This document shows positions 25,938 through 35,104 of a DNA stretch of 64,000 nt, piece by piece. A program made the position numbers and the translations under genes. The notes beneath the pieces were generated by a model that was given only the letters and a program-made list of their open reading frames with translations, was not told the origin of the DNA and did not search any database. Source of the stretch: Rhodospirillales bacterium. Lineage in GTDB: Bacteria > Pseudomonadota > Alphaproteobacteria > Acetobacterales > Acetobacteraceae. The stretch's first letter is position 1, and each line of letters starts with the position of its first letter. The stretch covers positions 35,238-99,237 of the forward strand of contig JANYDF010000029.1 in assembly GCA_025359905.1 (NCBI GenBank), in the 5' to 3' direction.

Positions 25938-27970
25938 TCCGCGTGGCAACCGATGCCGGGGGCACCTTCACCGATCTGGTGGCGTTCGACGACGCCAGCG
26001 GGCGCATTTTCCTCGGCAAGGCGCTGACCACGCCGCACGACCCATCGGAAGGCGTGCTCGCCACGCTGGCGCAGGGGGCAGAGACGGGGCTGGTGAACAG
26101 CGCCATTGGTCTGTTCGTGCATGGCGGCACCACGGTGATCAACGCGATCACCGAGCGCAAGGGCGTGCGCACCGCACTCGTCACCACGCGCGGCTTCCGC
26201 GACGTGATCGCCATTGGGCGCGGCAACCGGCCCGATCTGTACAATCTGCACGCATTGCCGGAGGAGCCGTTCGTGCCCCGGCATCTGCGCTTCGAAGCCA
26301 CCGAACGCATGGACGCGCGCGGCACGGTGCGCGCTGCGCTGGTGCTGGCGGACATCGATGTAGCCGCCGCCGCCATCCGGGCGGCTGGTGTCGAAGCGGT
26401 CGCGGTGGCGTTCCTGCACGCCTACATCAACCCGGCCCATGAGGCCGAGGCCGCTTCAAGGCTGCGCACGCTGCTGCCCGGCGTGGCGGTGACGGCCAGC
26501 CACGAGATCTCCCGGCAATGGCGCGAATACGAACGCTCCAACACCGCCGTGCTGTCGGCCTATGTGCAGCCGATCATGGCGCGCTATCTGGCCAATCTGG
26601 ACCAGCGTTTGCGGCAGGCCGGCATCGATTGTCCCAGTTACTGCATGCAGTCGAACGGCGGTCTGGCCGATTTCACCGCCGCTGAGGCGGCGCCGCTGGT
26701 GCTGGTGGAATCCGGCCCGGCGGGCGGGGTGGCGGGCACGGTGCGGATTGGCGAGGCGCTGGGCGAAAGCGACATCCTGTATTTCGACGTCGGCGGCACC
26801 ACGGCGAAATGCTCGCTGGTGCAGGGTGGCCGCGCGGTGCTGCGGCCCGACTACAAGCTGGAATGGTCGCGCCTGCGCCCCGGCTACCCGTTGCAAGTGC
26901 CAGTGGTGGACATCGTGGAAATCGGCGCGGGCGGCGGGTCCATCGCGCGCATCGGTGCTGCGGGCGGGGTGCAGGTCGGTCCCGACAGCGCCGGGTCCGC
27001 CCCCGGCCCGGCCTGTTACGGGCGCGGCGGCACGCTGCCGACCGTCACCGACGCCAAGCTGATCACCGGGGTGATCGACCCGGCGCATTTCGCCGGCGGG
27101 CGGATGCAACTGGACCGCAGTTTGGCCGAAGCCGCCTTCGCGCCGCTGGCGGCATCGCTGGGGCTGTCCATTGCGGCGGCGGCGGAGGCGGTGATCGGGG
27201 TGGCGGAAGCCAACATGATCAACGCGCTGAAACTGGTCACGCTGCAACGCGGCCACGACCCACGCGACCTGACCATGGTTGCCTGCGGCGGTGGCGGGCC
27301 GATGCACGCGGCCACGCTGGCGCGCGAACTCGGCCTCAAGCGCGTGGTGGTGCCGCATTTCGCCGGGCTGTTCTCGGCGTGGGGGATGCTGGCGGCACGG
27401 CCAAGGCTCGATCTGCACCGCACACGGCTGATGAAACTCACCGAACCCAGCTTCGCCGCTGCCCGCGAAATCTTCTCCACACTGCAAGCCGAGGCTGCCG
27501 CGCGCTTCGGGCGGGCGGACGGTCTGCTGCACAGCCGCGCGATTGAAATGCGCTATGCCGGGCAGGAACACACGGTCGCCACACGCTTTGACCCCGATGC
27601 CGGGCTGGAGGGACTGTTCGCCGCGTTCCACGCGGCGCACGAGCAGGCCTACACGTTCCGCCTGTCCGACACCGCAGTGGAACTGGTGACGTTTCATCTG
27701 GCCGCCGAAATCGACGCGCCGCGCATCGCCATGCCGGAGATGACCGGGGCTGGCAGCACCGAACAGGCGCTGCTGGGCCACCGCGCGCTGCGCACCGGCG
27801 GTGCCGCGCAGGAATTGGCCCCGGTCTATGCCCGCGACCGCCTTCCCGCCGGGGCCTGCATCGCAGGCCCGGCGCTGGTGGAGGAGCCCACCACCACCAC
27901 GCTCATCCTCGCCGGGCAGCAGGTGACGGTGGACCGCCACGGCCTGCTGCTGATCGAGGAGACCGGCTGA
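25934..27970 (+). CDS. Hydantoinase A/oxoprolinase-family subunit (HyuA), pair 1
   Basis: 678-residue ATP-binding subunit. The N-terminal Hydant_A_N domain has the ASKHA-type phosphate loop VATDAGGTFTDLVAF; the second loop is YFDVGGTTAKCSLVQGG near residue 290. Other hallmarks: HGGTTVINAITERKGVRTAL, TRGFRDVIAIGRGNRPDLY, SNGGLADFTAAEAAPLVLVE and EIGAGGGSIARIGAAGG. Coupled by ATGA to hyuB. It converges with the second pair's hyuA with 9 bases between the stops, without an obvious terminator in that gap. Confidence 0.92.
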   Translation: MIRVATDAGGTFTDLVAFDDASGRIFLGKALTTPHDPSEGVLATLAQGAETGLVNSAIGLFVHGGTTVINAITERKGVRTALVTTRGFRDVIAIGRGNRPDLYNLHALPEEPFVPRHLRFEATERMDARGTVRAALVLADIDVAAAAIRAAGVEAVAVAFLHAYINPAHEAEAASRLRTLLPGVAVTASHEISRQWREYERSNTAVLSAYVQPIMARYLANLDQRLRQAGIDCPSYCMQSNGGLADFTAAEAAPLVLVESGPAGGVAGTVRIGEALGESDILYFDVGGTTAKCSLVQGGRAVLRPDYKLEWSRLRPGYPLQVPVVDIVEIGAGGGSIARIGAAGGVQVGPDSAGSAPGPACYGRGGTLPTVTDAKLITGVIDPAHFAGGRMQLDRSLAEAAFAPLAASLGLSIAAAAEAVIGVAEANMINALKLVTLQRGHDPRDLTMVACGGGGPMHAATLARELGLKRVVVPHFAGLFSAWGMLAARPRLDLHRTRLMKLTEPSFAAAREIFSTLQAEAAARFGRADGLLHSRAIEMRYAGQEHTVATRFDPDAGLEGLFAAFHAAHEQAYTFRLSDTAVELVTFHLAAEIDAPRIAMPEMTGAGSTEQALLGHRALRTGGAAQELAPVYARDRLPAGACIAGPALVEEPTTTTLILAGQQVTVDRHGLLLIEETG

Positions 27971-27979
27971 GGCGTCTGC

Positions 27980-30052
27980 CTACAAATCGATTACCACGTT
28001 GCCGGATGCGTCGCAGCGCACCGCTGCCCCCGGCGGCACGACGATAGTGGCGTCGTATTCCTCGATAATCAACGGCCCGGTGCGCGCGGTGGCGGCCACA
28101 TCGCCGCGCCCCAGCACCTGCACGTTGTGCCAGCCATGCACAGGGCCGAAATAGGCCGCGCGGGGTGGTCTGGGCCCTGCCGCCGTGCGCGCCGCCGTTT
28201 CGGCAGCGGTCCCCGGCACGGCACCACGCCCCAGCACGGCCAGACTCACCAGTTCCACCGGCTCATCGGCCCCGGCGCGGTGGCCATAGGTGCGTTCATG
28301 TTCCGCACCGAACGCGTCGGCCAGACCGGCGATCGCGTCCGGGGTCAAGTGATCGGTGGGCAGATTCACCGTCAGTTCGAACGATTGCCCGTGATAGCGC
28401 AGCCGCGCCTGCGGTTGCACCTCGGCCGCGTCCGGGTGCAACCCGGCTTCGGTCAGCCGCTCGGCGACCGTCTGCCGCAGCCCGGCCAGTACAGCGGCGG
28501 CGGTCGCGGCGTCGGCCTCGGTCAGCAGGACCTTGTAGGTGCGTGACGCCAGATGCTGCACCACGCCGTCCAGCAACCCGGCGGCGGAGAACAGGCCGGG
28601 GGCCTGCGGCACGATGACGCGGGCGATGCCAAGGCGGCTTGCCACTAGCGGGCCGAACATGCCGCCATTGCCACCGAATGCCGCCAACGCAAAATGGCGC
28701 GGATCGCGGCCGCGTTCGCTGGACACTGCTCGGATGGCGCGGATCATGGTGGCGACTGCCACCGCGATGGCACCATAGGCGGCCACTTCCACGCTCACGG
28801 CGAGCGGTTTGGCAATGCGCGACTCCACCGCCGCCCGCGCCGCCGCTGCGTCCAGCGCCACCGTGCCGCCTGCCAGCCCTGCGGGACCGAGCCAGCCCAG
28901 CACCACGCTGCAATCGGTCACCGTCGGCTCGGTGCCGCCCGCGCCATAGGCCACCGGGCCGGGCACGGCACCCGCGCTGTGCGGCCCCACTTGCGGTGCC
29001 CCGGCGCGGTCGAGCCAGACAATGGAGCCGCCACCCGCGCCGACCTCGGCCAGATCAATCGCCGGCACGCGCAGCGTGTAGCCGCCGCCGGTCAGCAGGC
29101 GGGAGCCGCCGAGCATGCCGCCGCCCACCTGCATTTCCGCCGCCTGCGAGGCCTCGCCGCCCAGAATCAGCGCCGCCTTGGCGGTGGTGCCGCCCATGTC
29201 GAACGAGATCAGATCGGCCACGCCATCGCGCCGCGCCAGCGCCAGCGCGCCGATCACCCCCGCCGCCGGGCCGGATTCGACAATTTCCACCGGCCGCTGC
29301 GCCGCCTGCACCGCAGCCATCAGCCCGCCCGCCGACTGCATCAGCCGCAGCGGCACCGTGATGCCGCGCGCGCGCAACACCTGTTCCAGCCGCGCCAGAT
29401 AACTGGCCACCACCGGTTGCAGATAGGCGTTGATGACGGTGGTGGAGGTGCGCTCGTATTCGCGGATTTCCGGCAGCACCTCGGTACTCAGGCTGACGCG
29501 CAGGCCGGGCGCGCGGATTGCCGCCAATTCGGCGATGCGGCGCTCATGCGCGTCGTTGGCGTAGGAATGCAGCAGACACACCGCCACCGCATCCACCTGC
29601 TCGGCCACCAGCGTATCGAGCGCGGCGATGACGGAGTGTTCGTCGAGCGGGATCACCACATTGCCGCGCGCGTCCAGCCGCTCGGTCACCTCGCGGCGTA
29701 AGGCGCGCTCCACCAGCACTTTCGGCTTGTCCCACGCCAGATCGTACAGGCGCGGCATGCGCAGCGTGCGGATTTCCAGAATGTCGCGGAAGCCGCGCGT
29801 GGTGATCAGCCCGGTGCGGGCGCCCTTACCCTCGAGAATGGCGTTCGAGGCGACCGTGGTGCCGTGCCGCACGTCGCTGATGTCGGACGCCGCGACGCCC
29901 GCCTGTACCAGCAACCGGTCCAGCCCGTCACCAATCGCCGCCGCGTAGTCGCCGGGGGTGGAGGGCAGTTTCAGCCGGTGCGCCTGCCCGTCGGCGGTAC
30001 GCAGTACAAGGTCGGTGAAGGTGCCGCCGATATCGATGCCCAGCGCGTTCAT
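27980..30052 (-). CDS. Hydantoinase A/oxoprolinase-family subunit (HyuA), pair 2
   Basis: 690-residue ATP-binding subunit beginning MNALGIDIGGTFTDLVLRT (phosphate loop at residues 6-13). Further marks: RHGTTVASNAILEGKGARTG, TRGFRDILEIRTLRMPRLYD, SAGGLMAAVQAAQRPVEIVE, SFDMGGTTAKAALILGG and EVGAGGGSIVWLDRAGAPQV. The start at 30052 is set by an ATGA overlap with the upstream hyuB; an in-frame ATG 21 bases earlier is unlikely. It is the second gene of a hyuB-hyuA operon, and is clearly diverged from pair 1, so this is not a recent duplication. Confidence 0.93.
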   Translation of the reverse strand: MNALGIDIGGTFTDLVLRTADGQAHRLKLPSTPGDYAAAIGDGLDRLLVQAGVAASDISDVRHGTTVASNAILEGKGARTGLITTRGFRDILEIRTLRMPRLYDLAWDKPKVLVERALRREVTERLDARGNVVIPLDEHSVIAALDTLVAEQVDAVAVCLLHSYANDAHERRIAELAAIRAPGLRVSLSTEVLPEIREYERTSTTVINAYLQPVVASYLARLEQVLRARGITVPLRLMQSAGGLMAAVQAAQRPVEIVESGPAAGVIGALALARRDGVADLISFDMGGTTAKAALILGGEASQAAEMQVGGGMLGGSRLLTGGGYTLRVPAIDLAEVGAGGGSIVWLDRAGAPQVGPHSAGAVPGPVAYGAGGTEPTVTDCSVVLGWLGPAGLAGGTVALDAAAARAAVESRIAKPLAVSVEVAAYGAIAVAVATMIRAIRAVSSERGRDPRHFALAAFGGNGGMFGPLVASRLGIARVIVPQAPGLFSAAGLLDGVVQHLASRTYKVLLTEADAATAAAVLAGLRQTVAERLTEAGLHPDAAEVQPQARLRYHGQSFELTVNLPTDHLTPDAIAGLADAFGAEHERTYGHRAGADEPVELVSLAVLGRGAVPGTAAETAARTAAGPRPPRAAYFGPVHGWHNVQVLGRGDVAATARTGPLIIEEYDATIVVPPGAAVRCDASGNVVIDL

Positions 30053-31824
30053 TGGCCGTGCTCCGTACCCCATTGCACCGGCGGAACGGTGGTCCAGCCG
30101 CGCGCTGCCCGTAGCGTTGCGCGCTGCTGTTCGGTCGCTTCAACGTCGATGCGCAACGGCGATGGCAGCAGGATCACGCCGTATTCGGACGCTGCCGCCG
30201 CGATGGAGACGAATTCGTTGCGCACGTCGCGCAGCACGGCTGCCGGGTCGCGTGTCAGCGGGTCGCCCCAGCCGCCTGAGCCGGGCAACTGATGGCGGAA
30301 CATCTCGCCGCGCCGGATGGTGGTGGTGAATTTGGAGGGCAGGGGGCGCGCTGCCCCATACGGGTCGCCCATATTCTGCGACGGCGCGCCCGGTGAGCCG
30401 CCCCACAGGCCGTACGGCCGGTGGGTGTGCCGGTCGGAGCGGACCTGCAACACCGCCTCGTCCTCGGTGAAGCGGTAATCGCGCCGGTACGGCACGCCGC
30501 CGCGATACAGGCCGGGGCCGCCGCCGTCGGTGACGAACTCGAAGGCCAGAATTTCCACCGGCTGTTCGGTTTCCAGCACTTCCACCGAATGGGTGGCCAT
30601 GTTGGCGAACATGTTGGCGTTGCCGTCGATGCCGTCCGCCCAGGGGCGCGCGCCCCAGGAACCGGACATGAAATCGACGTAGACAAACGGCTTACGCTGC
30701 TTGGTCCAGCCGCCAATGGTGATGCCGGTGTTGCCGCCGTCGCTGGCAGCGAACACTTTGTCCGGCACCAGCATGGCGAGCGCGCCGAACACGCAATCCA
30801 CCATGCGAAACCCGGTCAGCCCGCGCGCGGCACAGGCGGCGGGCAGCACGCCGTTGGCCACCGTGCCGGGCGGCGCGATGACCTCGATGGCGCGGAACAC
30901 GCCGTCATTGTTGGGCATGTTGACCGACAGCACCGACTTCACCGCCGTCAGCGTTGCCGCCTGCGTGTAAGAATAGGTGTTGTTGATCGCCCCCTTTACT
31001 TGCGGGGACGTGCCGGTCCAGTCCGCGAGCATCCGGTCGCCGCGCTTTTCCAGCGTGACGAACAACCGGATCGGCTTGCCGGCGTCGATACCGTCGTCGT
31101 CGATCCAATCCTCGAAACTCACCTTGCCGTCCGGCAGTTCGGCCAGACAGGCGCGGGTGAGGTGTTCGGAATGGTCGAGCAATGCGGCAGACATGGCCGC
31201 GAACGCGTCCACGCCATAGCGCGCCACCAGTTCCAGCACCCCGGCCTCGGCGATGCGGCAGGCTGCGAGTTGGGCGCGCAGGTCGCCCATCAGGCGCACC
31301 GGCAGGCGGACATTGCGGTCGAGCAGCGCGAACAGGGTTTCGTTGCGCTGGCCGCGCTCGAACAGTTTCAGCGGCGGGATGCGCAGGCCTTCCTGATAGA
31401 TCTCGGTGGAATCGGACGCGTTGGAGCCGGGCACCCGCCCGCCGACATCGGTGTGGTGGCAGATGGTGGCGGCGAAGCTGACCACCTGGCCGTCCACGAA
31501 AATCGGCTGGAAGATGAAGATGTCCGGCAGATGCATCCCGCCGTCGAACGGGTCGTTCATGCACAGGATGTCGCCTGGATGCACGTCATTGCCGAAGCGG
31601 CGCAGCGTGGCCTTCAGCGCCACCGGCAGTGAGCACAGATGCCCCGCCAGCGTCAGCCCCTGCGCCACAAGCCGCCCCTGCGGGTCACAGATGGCGGTGG
31701 AGTAGTCCATGATGTCCTTCAACACCCCGGAATAGCTGGTGCGGTGAATGGTGACCGCCATTTCGTCCGCCAGCGACGTAATGGCGCTGCGGAACACGGC
31801 CAGCGTGAAAGCGTCTAGGGACAT
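30049..31824 (-). CDS. Hydantoinase B/oxoprolinase-family subunit (HyuB), pair 2
   Basis: 591-residue HyuB-type subunit. Start MSLDAFTLAVFRSAITSLAD, then MAVTIHRTSYSGVLKDIMDY, MNDPFDGGMHLPDIFIFQP and ATICHHTDVGGRVPGSNASD with the HxxD and HHTDxGG metal-type motifs, ISGEGL replaced here by IYQEGLRIPPLKL, and a C-terminal HQLPGSGGWGDPLTRDP. The ATG at 31824 is chosen because the residues upstream are unlike the family and the region upstream is a palindromic intergenic element; GGAG lies just before it. Coupled to hyuA by ATGA. Confidence 0.92.
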   Translation of the reverse strand: MSLDAFTLAVFRSAITSLADEMAVTIHRTSYSGVLKDIMDYSTAICDPQGRLVAQGLTLAGHLCSLPVALKATLRRFGNDVHPGDILCMNDPFDGGMHLPDIFIFQPIFVDGQVVSFAATICHHTDVGGRVPGSNASDSTEIYQEGLRIPPLKLFERGQRNETLFALLDRNVRLPVRLMGDLRAQLAACRIAEAGVLELVARYGVDAFAAMSAALLDHSEHLTRACLAELPDGKVSFEDWIDDDGIDAGKPIRLFVTLEKRGDRMLADWTGTSPQVKGAINNTYSYTQAATLTAVKSVLSVNMPNNDGVFRAIEVIAPPGTVANGVLPAACAARGLTGFRMVDCVFGALAMLVPDKVFAASDGGNTGITIGGWTKQRKPFVYVDFMSGSWGARPWADGIDGNANMFANMATHSVEVLETEQPVEILAFEFVTDGGGPGLYRGGVPYRRDYRFTEDEAVLQVRSDRHTHRPYGLWGGSPGAPSQNMGDPYGAARPLPSKFTTTIRRGEMFRHQLPGSGGWGDPLTRDPAAVLRDVRNEFVSIAAAASEYGVILLPSPLRIDVEATEQQRATLRAARGWTTVPPVQWGTEHGQ

Positions 31825-31849
31825 GAGGGGCTCCGGCAGGGAAAATGGG

Positions 31850-31893
31850 GCAGGGGCTTGGCCCCTGCACCCCAGCCAAGGCAGGGCCTTGGC
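31850..31893 (-). terminator. Two tandem hairpins between OYE and hyuB, probable terminator
   Basis: Two stems sit side by side: GCCAAGGC/GCCTTGGC with a 3-base loop at 31875-31893, and GCAGGGGC/GCCCCTGC with a 3-base loop at 31850-31868. Read on the minus strand the second stem is followed by CCCATTTT, so it can act as an intrinsic terminator for the reductase gene, or as a filter before hyuB. Paired GC-rich stems of this kind also look like REP elements. Confidence 0.6.
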
Positions 31894-31912
31894 AATCAAT
31901 AGCTTGTTCGTT

Positions 31913-33100
31913 TCAATTTGTTCTGGCGTTCAGCTTCTGTGCGAACACCGTATCCGAATCCCCCGCCCGCCCGCCGAACATGCCCCGCGCCCGCAGACCC
32001 AGCCAGTAGCCATATTGCTGCGGCCAGCCCGCGTATGCGGGGTCTTCGTCCAGATACTCCGCCGCATGGTGCGCCCAGAACGGGTTGCGCAGCGCCTCGC
32101 GGGCCAGCGCAATCAGGTCGGCCGCGCCCGCGCGCAGGATGGTCTCGGCCTGTGCTGCCTCACGGATCAGCCCGACCGCCATCGTGGGTATGCCCGCCTC
32201 ACGCCGGATCGTGGCCGCGAACGGCACGTTGTAGCCGGGCGTCGGCGGCGGCAGGTTGGTCTCGCCGTAACCGGCGATGCCGCCCGACGAGCAATCAATG
32301 GCGTCCACGCCCAGCGTGTGCAGCCGTTTGGCCAGTTCCACCGAATCCTCGATGGCCCAGCCGTCGCGCTTGCCGTCCACGCAGGACAGCCGCAGGAACA
32401 GCGGCATATCGGCGGGCAGCGCGCCGCGTACCGCTGCGGCCAGTTCCAGCGTGAAGCGCATCCGGTTGTCCCGGCTGCCGCCGTACTGGTCGGTGCGCCG
32501 GTTGGACAGCGGCGAGAGGAAGCTGTGGCTGAGGTAGCCGTGCGCGCTGTGGATTTCGACCATGTCGAACCCGGCAGCCACAGCGCGGCGGGCGGCGGCG
32601 GTCCAGGAGCCGATCACCCCGGCAATGTCGCCCGGTGAGAGTTCCTGCGGCACAATCCAGCCTTGGTCGAACGCGACCGCGCTGGCGCCGGCCGTTTCCC
32701 ACGGCAGTTCGCCCTTGGCGATTTCGCGCTCCGACAGCGGGCAATCCCCTTCCCACGGGCGGCTGATGCTGGCCTTGCGCCCGGCATGGGCCAACTGCAC
32801 GCCGATGGCGGTGCCGTGGGCGTGAACGGACTCGACGACGCGGCGCATCGGGGCAATCTGCGTATCGTCCCACAGCCCGGTGCAGCCATGGGTAATGCGG
32901 CCGCGCCGCTCCACCCCGGTGGCTTCCATGATGATCAGTCCGAAGCCGCCGGCGGCGAAGCGGGTCAGGTGCTGCACGTGCCAGTCATTGGCCACGCCTT
33001 CATGGGCCGTGTACTGGCACATCGGCGAGATCACGGTGCGGTTCTTCAGAGTCAACGCGCGAAACGTCAGTGGCGAGAACAGAACGGTCTTCTTTGGCAT
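31913..33100 (-). CDS. Old-yellow-enzyme family NADH:flavin oxidoreductase (YqjM-like)
   Basis: FMN-dependent ene-reductase of 395 residues, TIM barrel. Marks: SPLTFRALTLKNRTVISPMC with the YqjM-type Cys-Gln-Tyr (SPMCQYTA) that tunes the flavin, IGVQLAHAGRKASISRPWEG, the substrate-binding His pair in EIHSAHGYLSHSFLSPLSN, and the FMN phosphate site AVGLIREAAQAETILRAGAA. This is the thermophilic-like/YqjM class by those motifs. It should reduce activated C=C bonds of an unsaturated carbonyl compound. It is upstream of and on the same strand as hyuB-hyuA pair 2, separated by a probable terminator. Confidence 0.92.
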   Translation of the reverse strand: MPKKTVLFSPLTFRALTLKNRTVISPMCQYTAHEGVANDWHVQHLTRFAAGGFGLIIMEATGVERRGRITHGCTGLWDDTQIAPMRRVVESVHAHGTAIGVQLAHAGRKASISRPWEGDCPLSEREIAKGELPWETAGASAVAFDQGWIVPQELSPGDIAGVIGSWTAAARRAVAAGFDMVEIHSAHGYLSHSFLSPLSNRRTDQYGGSRDNRMRFTLELAAAVRGALPADMPLFLRLSCVDGKRDGWAIEDSVELAKRLHTLGVDAIDCSSGGIAGYGETNLPPPTPGYNVPFAATIRREAGIPTMAVGLIREAAQAETILRAGAADLIALAREALRNPFWAHHAAEYLDEDPAYAGWPQQYGYWLGLRARGMFGGRAGDSDTVFAQKLNARTN

Positions 33101-33206
33101 CGGACGGCCTCGATCAGGAGCGGTCCTTTCACTAGAGCACGCCTGAACTGAGACGAAAATGCCCGTCGGCGGATGAATTTCTCCAGCGTGCAGCGCATTT
33201 CATGCC

Positions 33207-33234
33207 TTGGCAGCCATGCTGCCCCTGCTAGGCT
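33207..33234 (+). promoter_or_regulatory. Candidate sigma-70 type promoter for the orphan binding protein
   Basis: TTGGCA at 33207 and TAGGCT at 33229 are separated by 16 bases and lie about 50 bases before the start codon of the binding-protein gene. Neither box is perfect, and the flanks are GC-rich, so this is only a candidate. Confidence 0.3.
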
Positions 33235-33284
33235 GCCCTCTGCGAACGTGGCAGTGCGTCACCAACAGCGAGATGGAGTAGCTA

Positions 33285-34493
33285 ATGACCAAATGGTTCC
33301 GGCGGGGCGCGGCCCTTGCCGCCTTCGTGGGCTTGATTGCCCTGGCGACGAGCGGCCCGACCCAGGCGGCCGACGATATTGTGATCGGCTTCTCGGTGGC
33401 CCTCTCGGGCCCGATGCAGGCTTATGACGGCGACAGCTCGAAGATGGCCAAGCTGTTCATCGACCAGACCAACGAAAAGGGCGGTCTGCTCGGCAAGAAG
33501 CTTCGCGCCTTCGACGCCGATACCAAGTCCGACCGCGCCGAGGGCGCCAAGGCTGGCCTCGCGGCCGTGCAGGCCGGTTCGGTGATGACATTCGCCACTT
33601 GCGACTACGATTACGGCGCTCCGGCGGCGTTGCAGGCGCAGCGTGCCGGCATCATTTCAGTGTTCCTGTGCGCCGAAGACCCGAAGGCCGGCATTCTCGG
33701 CGTCGGCAATCTGTCGTTTACCGCCTCGGGTGCGGCGCAGCTTCAGGGCGCCGTGATGGCCGAATGGGCGCTGGGCAAGAAGGGCTGGAAGAACGCCTAC
33801 GTGCTGCTCGACGACTCTATCGAATACGACAAGTCGGTGTGCGCCGGGTTCGACTGGCTGTATCCCAAGAAGGGCGGCAACATCGTTGGCCGCGATAACT
33901 TCAAGAACGGCGACCCCTCCATCGCCTCGCAGGTCACGCGTTTGGCCAATGCGATCCGCGAGAAGAAGGTGGAAGTAGTCATGCTGTGCACCTTCGAGCC
34001 GGGCGGCGCTGCGGCCGTGCGGCAGATCCGCGCGGCGGGCATCACCATGCCGCTGCTGAACGGCAGCTCGATGGACGGCAACTACTGGCTGAACGCTGTG
34101 CCTGACCTGAAGGATTTCTACATCGCCGTGCAGGCGGCGGTGGTTGGCGATCCGCGCCCGGAAGTGACCGCGCTGGCCGAAGCCTTCAAGGCGAAGTACG
34201 GCGCGCTGCCGGCCTCGCAATACGCGTTCCCGGCCTATGCGTTCATGCAGCTCTGGGCCAAGGCCGTAACCGAAGCGGGCACCACCGACCCGAAGGCAGT
34301 TGTGGCCAAGCTTGAGACCTACACCAACGTGGCGACCGTGCTGGGCCCGCGCTCGTTCAGCAGCAAGTACCATATCCAAACTCAGATCCCGATGATGATC
34401 GAGAGTGTGGAAAATGGCGCCGACAAGGTGATCGACAGCCAGCCGCTGTCGGAAGCGATTCCGAACGACGTGCTGTATCGCCTGAAGAAGTAA
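33285..34493 (+). CDS. Orphan Liv-type ABC substrate-binding protein (Sec-exported)
   Basis: 402-residue periplasmic binding protein. A Sec signal peptide (FRRGAALAAFVGLIALATSG, cleavage near TQA-AD) precedes the family hallmark DIVIGFSVALSGPMQAYDG. Later marks: NEKGGLLGKKLRAFDADTKS and GSVMTFATCDYDYGAPAALQ. Unlike the two Tat-exported binding proteins at the left, it uses a Sec signal and is not close in sequence. No transporter gene adjoins it. The nearest incomplete transporter is the second Liv operon, which lacks a binding protein, so it may serve that one; this is inference. A ribosome-binding site (ATGGAG) precedes the ATG, and a strong terminator hairpin follows. Confidence 0.92.
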   Translation: MTKWFRRGAALAAFVGLIALATSGPTQAADDIVIGFSVALSGPMQAYDGDSSKMAKLFIDQTNEKGGLLGKKLRAFDADTKSDRAEGAKAGLAAVQAGSVMTFATCDYDYGAPAALQAQRAGIISVFLCAEDPKAGILGVGNLSFTASGAAQLQGAVMAEWALGKKGWKNAYVLLDDSIEYDKSVCAGFDWLYPKKGGNIVGRDNFKNGDPSIASQVTRLANAIREKKVEVVMLCTFEPGGAAAVRQIRAAGITMPLLNGSSMDGNYWLNAVPDLKDFYIAVQAAVVGDPRPEVTALAEAFKAKYGALPASQYAFPAYAFMQLWAKAVTEAGTTDPKAVVAKLETYTNVATVLGPRSFSSKYHIQTQIPMMIESVENGADKVIDSQPLSEAIPNDVLYRLKK

Positions 34494-34501
34494 CTTTCGG
34501 C

Positions 34502-34533
34502 CCCGCGGGCGCACTGCGCCCGCGGGTGATTTT
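34502..34533 (+). terminator. Intrinsic terminator after the orphan binding-protein gene
   Basis: CCCGCGGGCGC and GCGCCCGCGGG form a perfect 11-bp stem around ACT, followed by TGATTTT. It ends the binding-protein transcript or lowers read-through into the NTF2-like gene, which starts 24 bases later. Confidence 0.75.
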
Positions 34534-34556
34534 GCGTGACAGAATGGAGGACCGCA

Positions 34557-35012
34557 GTGGCAAGTCTGGAAGAACGTCTGGCGCGCCTGGAAGCCATTCA
34601 GGCGATCAAGCAACTCAAGGCGCGCTATTGCGCGCTGTGCGACCATGACTATGAGCCGGATGGTCTGGCGGCGCTGTTTACACCGGATGCGGTTTGGGAC
34701 GGCGGGCCGTTCGGCCGCCACGCAGGGCGCGCGGCAATTCACGCATTTTTCAAAGGCATCAGCGGCAACATTACCTTTGCCGCGCATCTGGTGCTGAACC
34801 CGATCATCGAAGTGCAGAGTGCGACCACCGCGACCGGTAAGTGGCGGCTGATTATGCCGTGTACCGCCAAGAACGACGCGGGCGAGCCGGAAGCGCGCTG
34901 GTTGCTGACCGAATACGACGAGCGGTATGCGCTGCATGACGGCGAATGGCTGTTCGACGATTTGCGCCTGACGGTAAACTTCTATTCGCCGCATCTGAAG
35001 GGGTGGGCGTAG
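34557..35012 (+). CDS. NTF2/SnoaL-like protein
   Basis: 151-residue single-domain protein of the SnoaL_4 type (cone-shaped NTF2 fold): EAIQAIKQLKARYCALCDHD then LAALFTPDAVWDGGPFGRHA, AIHAFFKGISGNITFAAHLV and an acidic-aromatic C-terminal half. Such proteins may be isomerases, cyclases, dehydratases or simple ligand binders, so no reaction is assigned. The GTG at 34557 is chosen because GGAGG lies 7 bases before it; an upstream GTG at 34536 has no such site and overlaps the terminator tail. It converges with the dehydrogenase pair. Confidence 0.8.
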   Translation: MASLEERLARLEAIQAIKQLKARYCALCDHDYEPDGLAALFTPDAVWDGGPFGRHAGRAAIHAFFKGISGNITFAAHLVLNPIIEVQSATTATGKWRLIMPCTAKNDAGEPEARWLLTEYDERYALHDGEWLFDDLRLTVNFYSPHLKGWA

Positions 35013-35026
35013 ACAGGTCTTTTTCC

Positions 35027-35071
35027 GCCGATGACGCAGATGGCGGCCGTTGATTTATCTGCGTCATCGGC
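35027..35071. repeat. Perfect 15-bp inverted repeat, dispersed family member
   Basis: GCCGATGACGCAGAT and ATCTGCGTCATCGGC flank a 15-base spacer. It shares the GATGACGCAGAT core with the element at 24091-24176. It lies between the convergent NTF2-like and dehydrogenase genes and could end transcription, but the T-rich side is on the wrong end for a classic intrinsic terminator. Confidence 0.75.
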
Positions 35072-35104
35072 AAATGACATTCTTGGTTTCTGGCAGGGAT
35101 GCGC

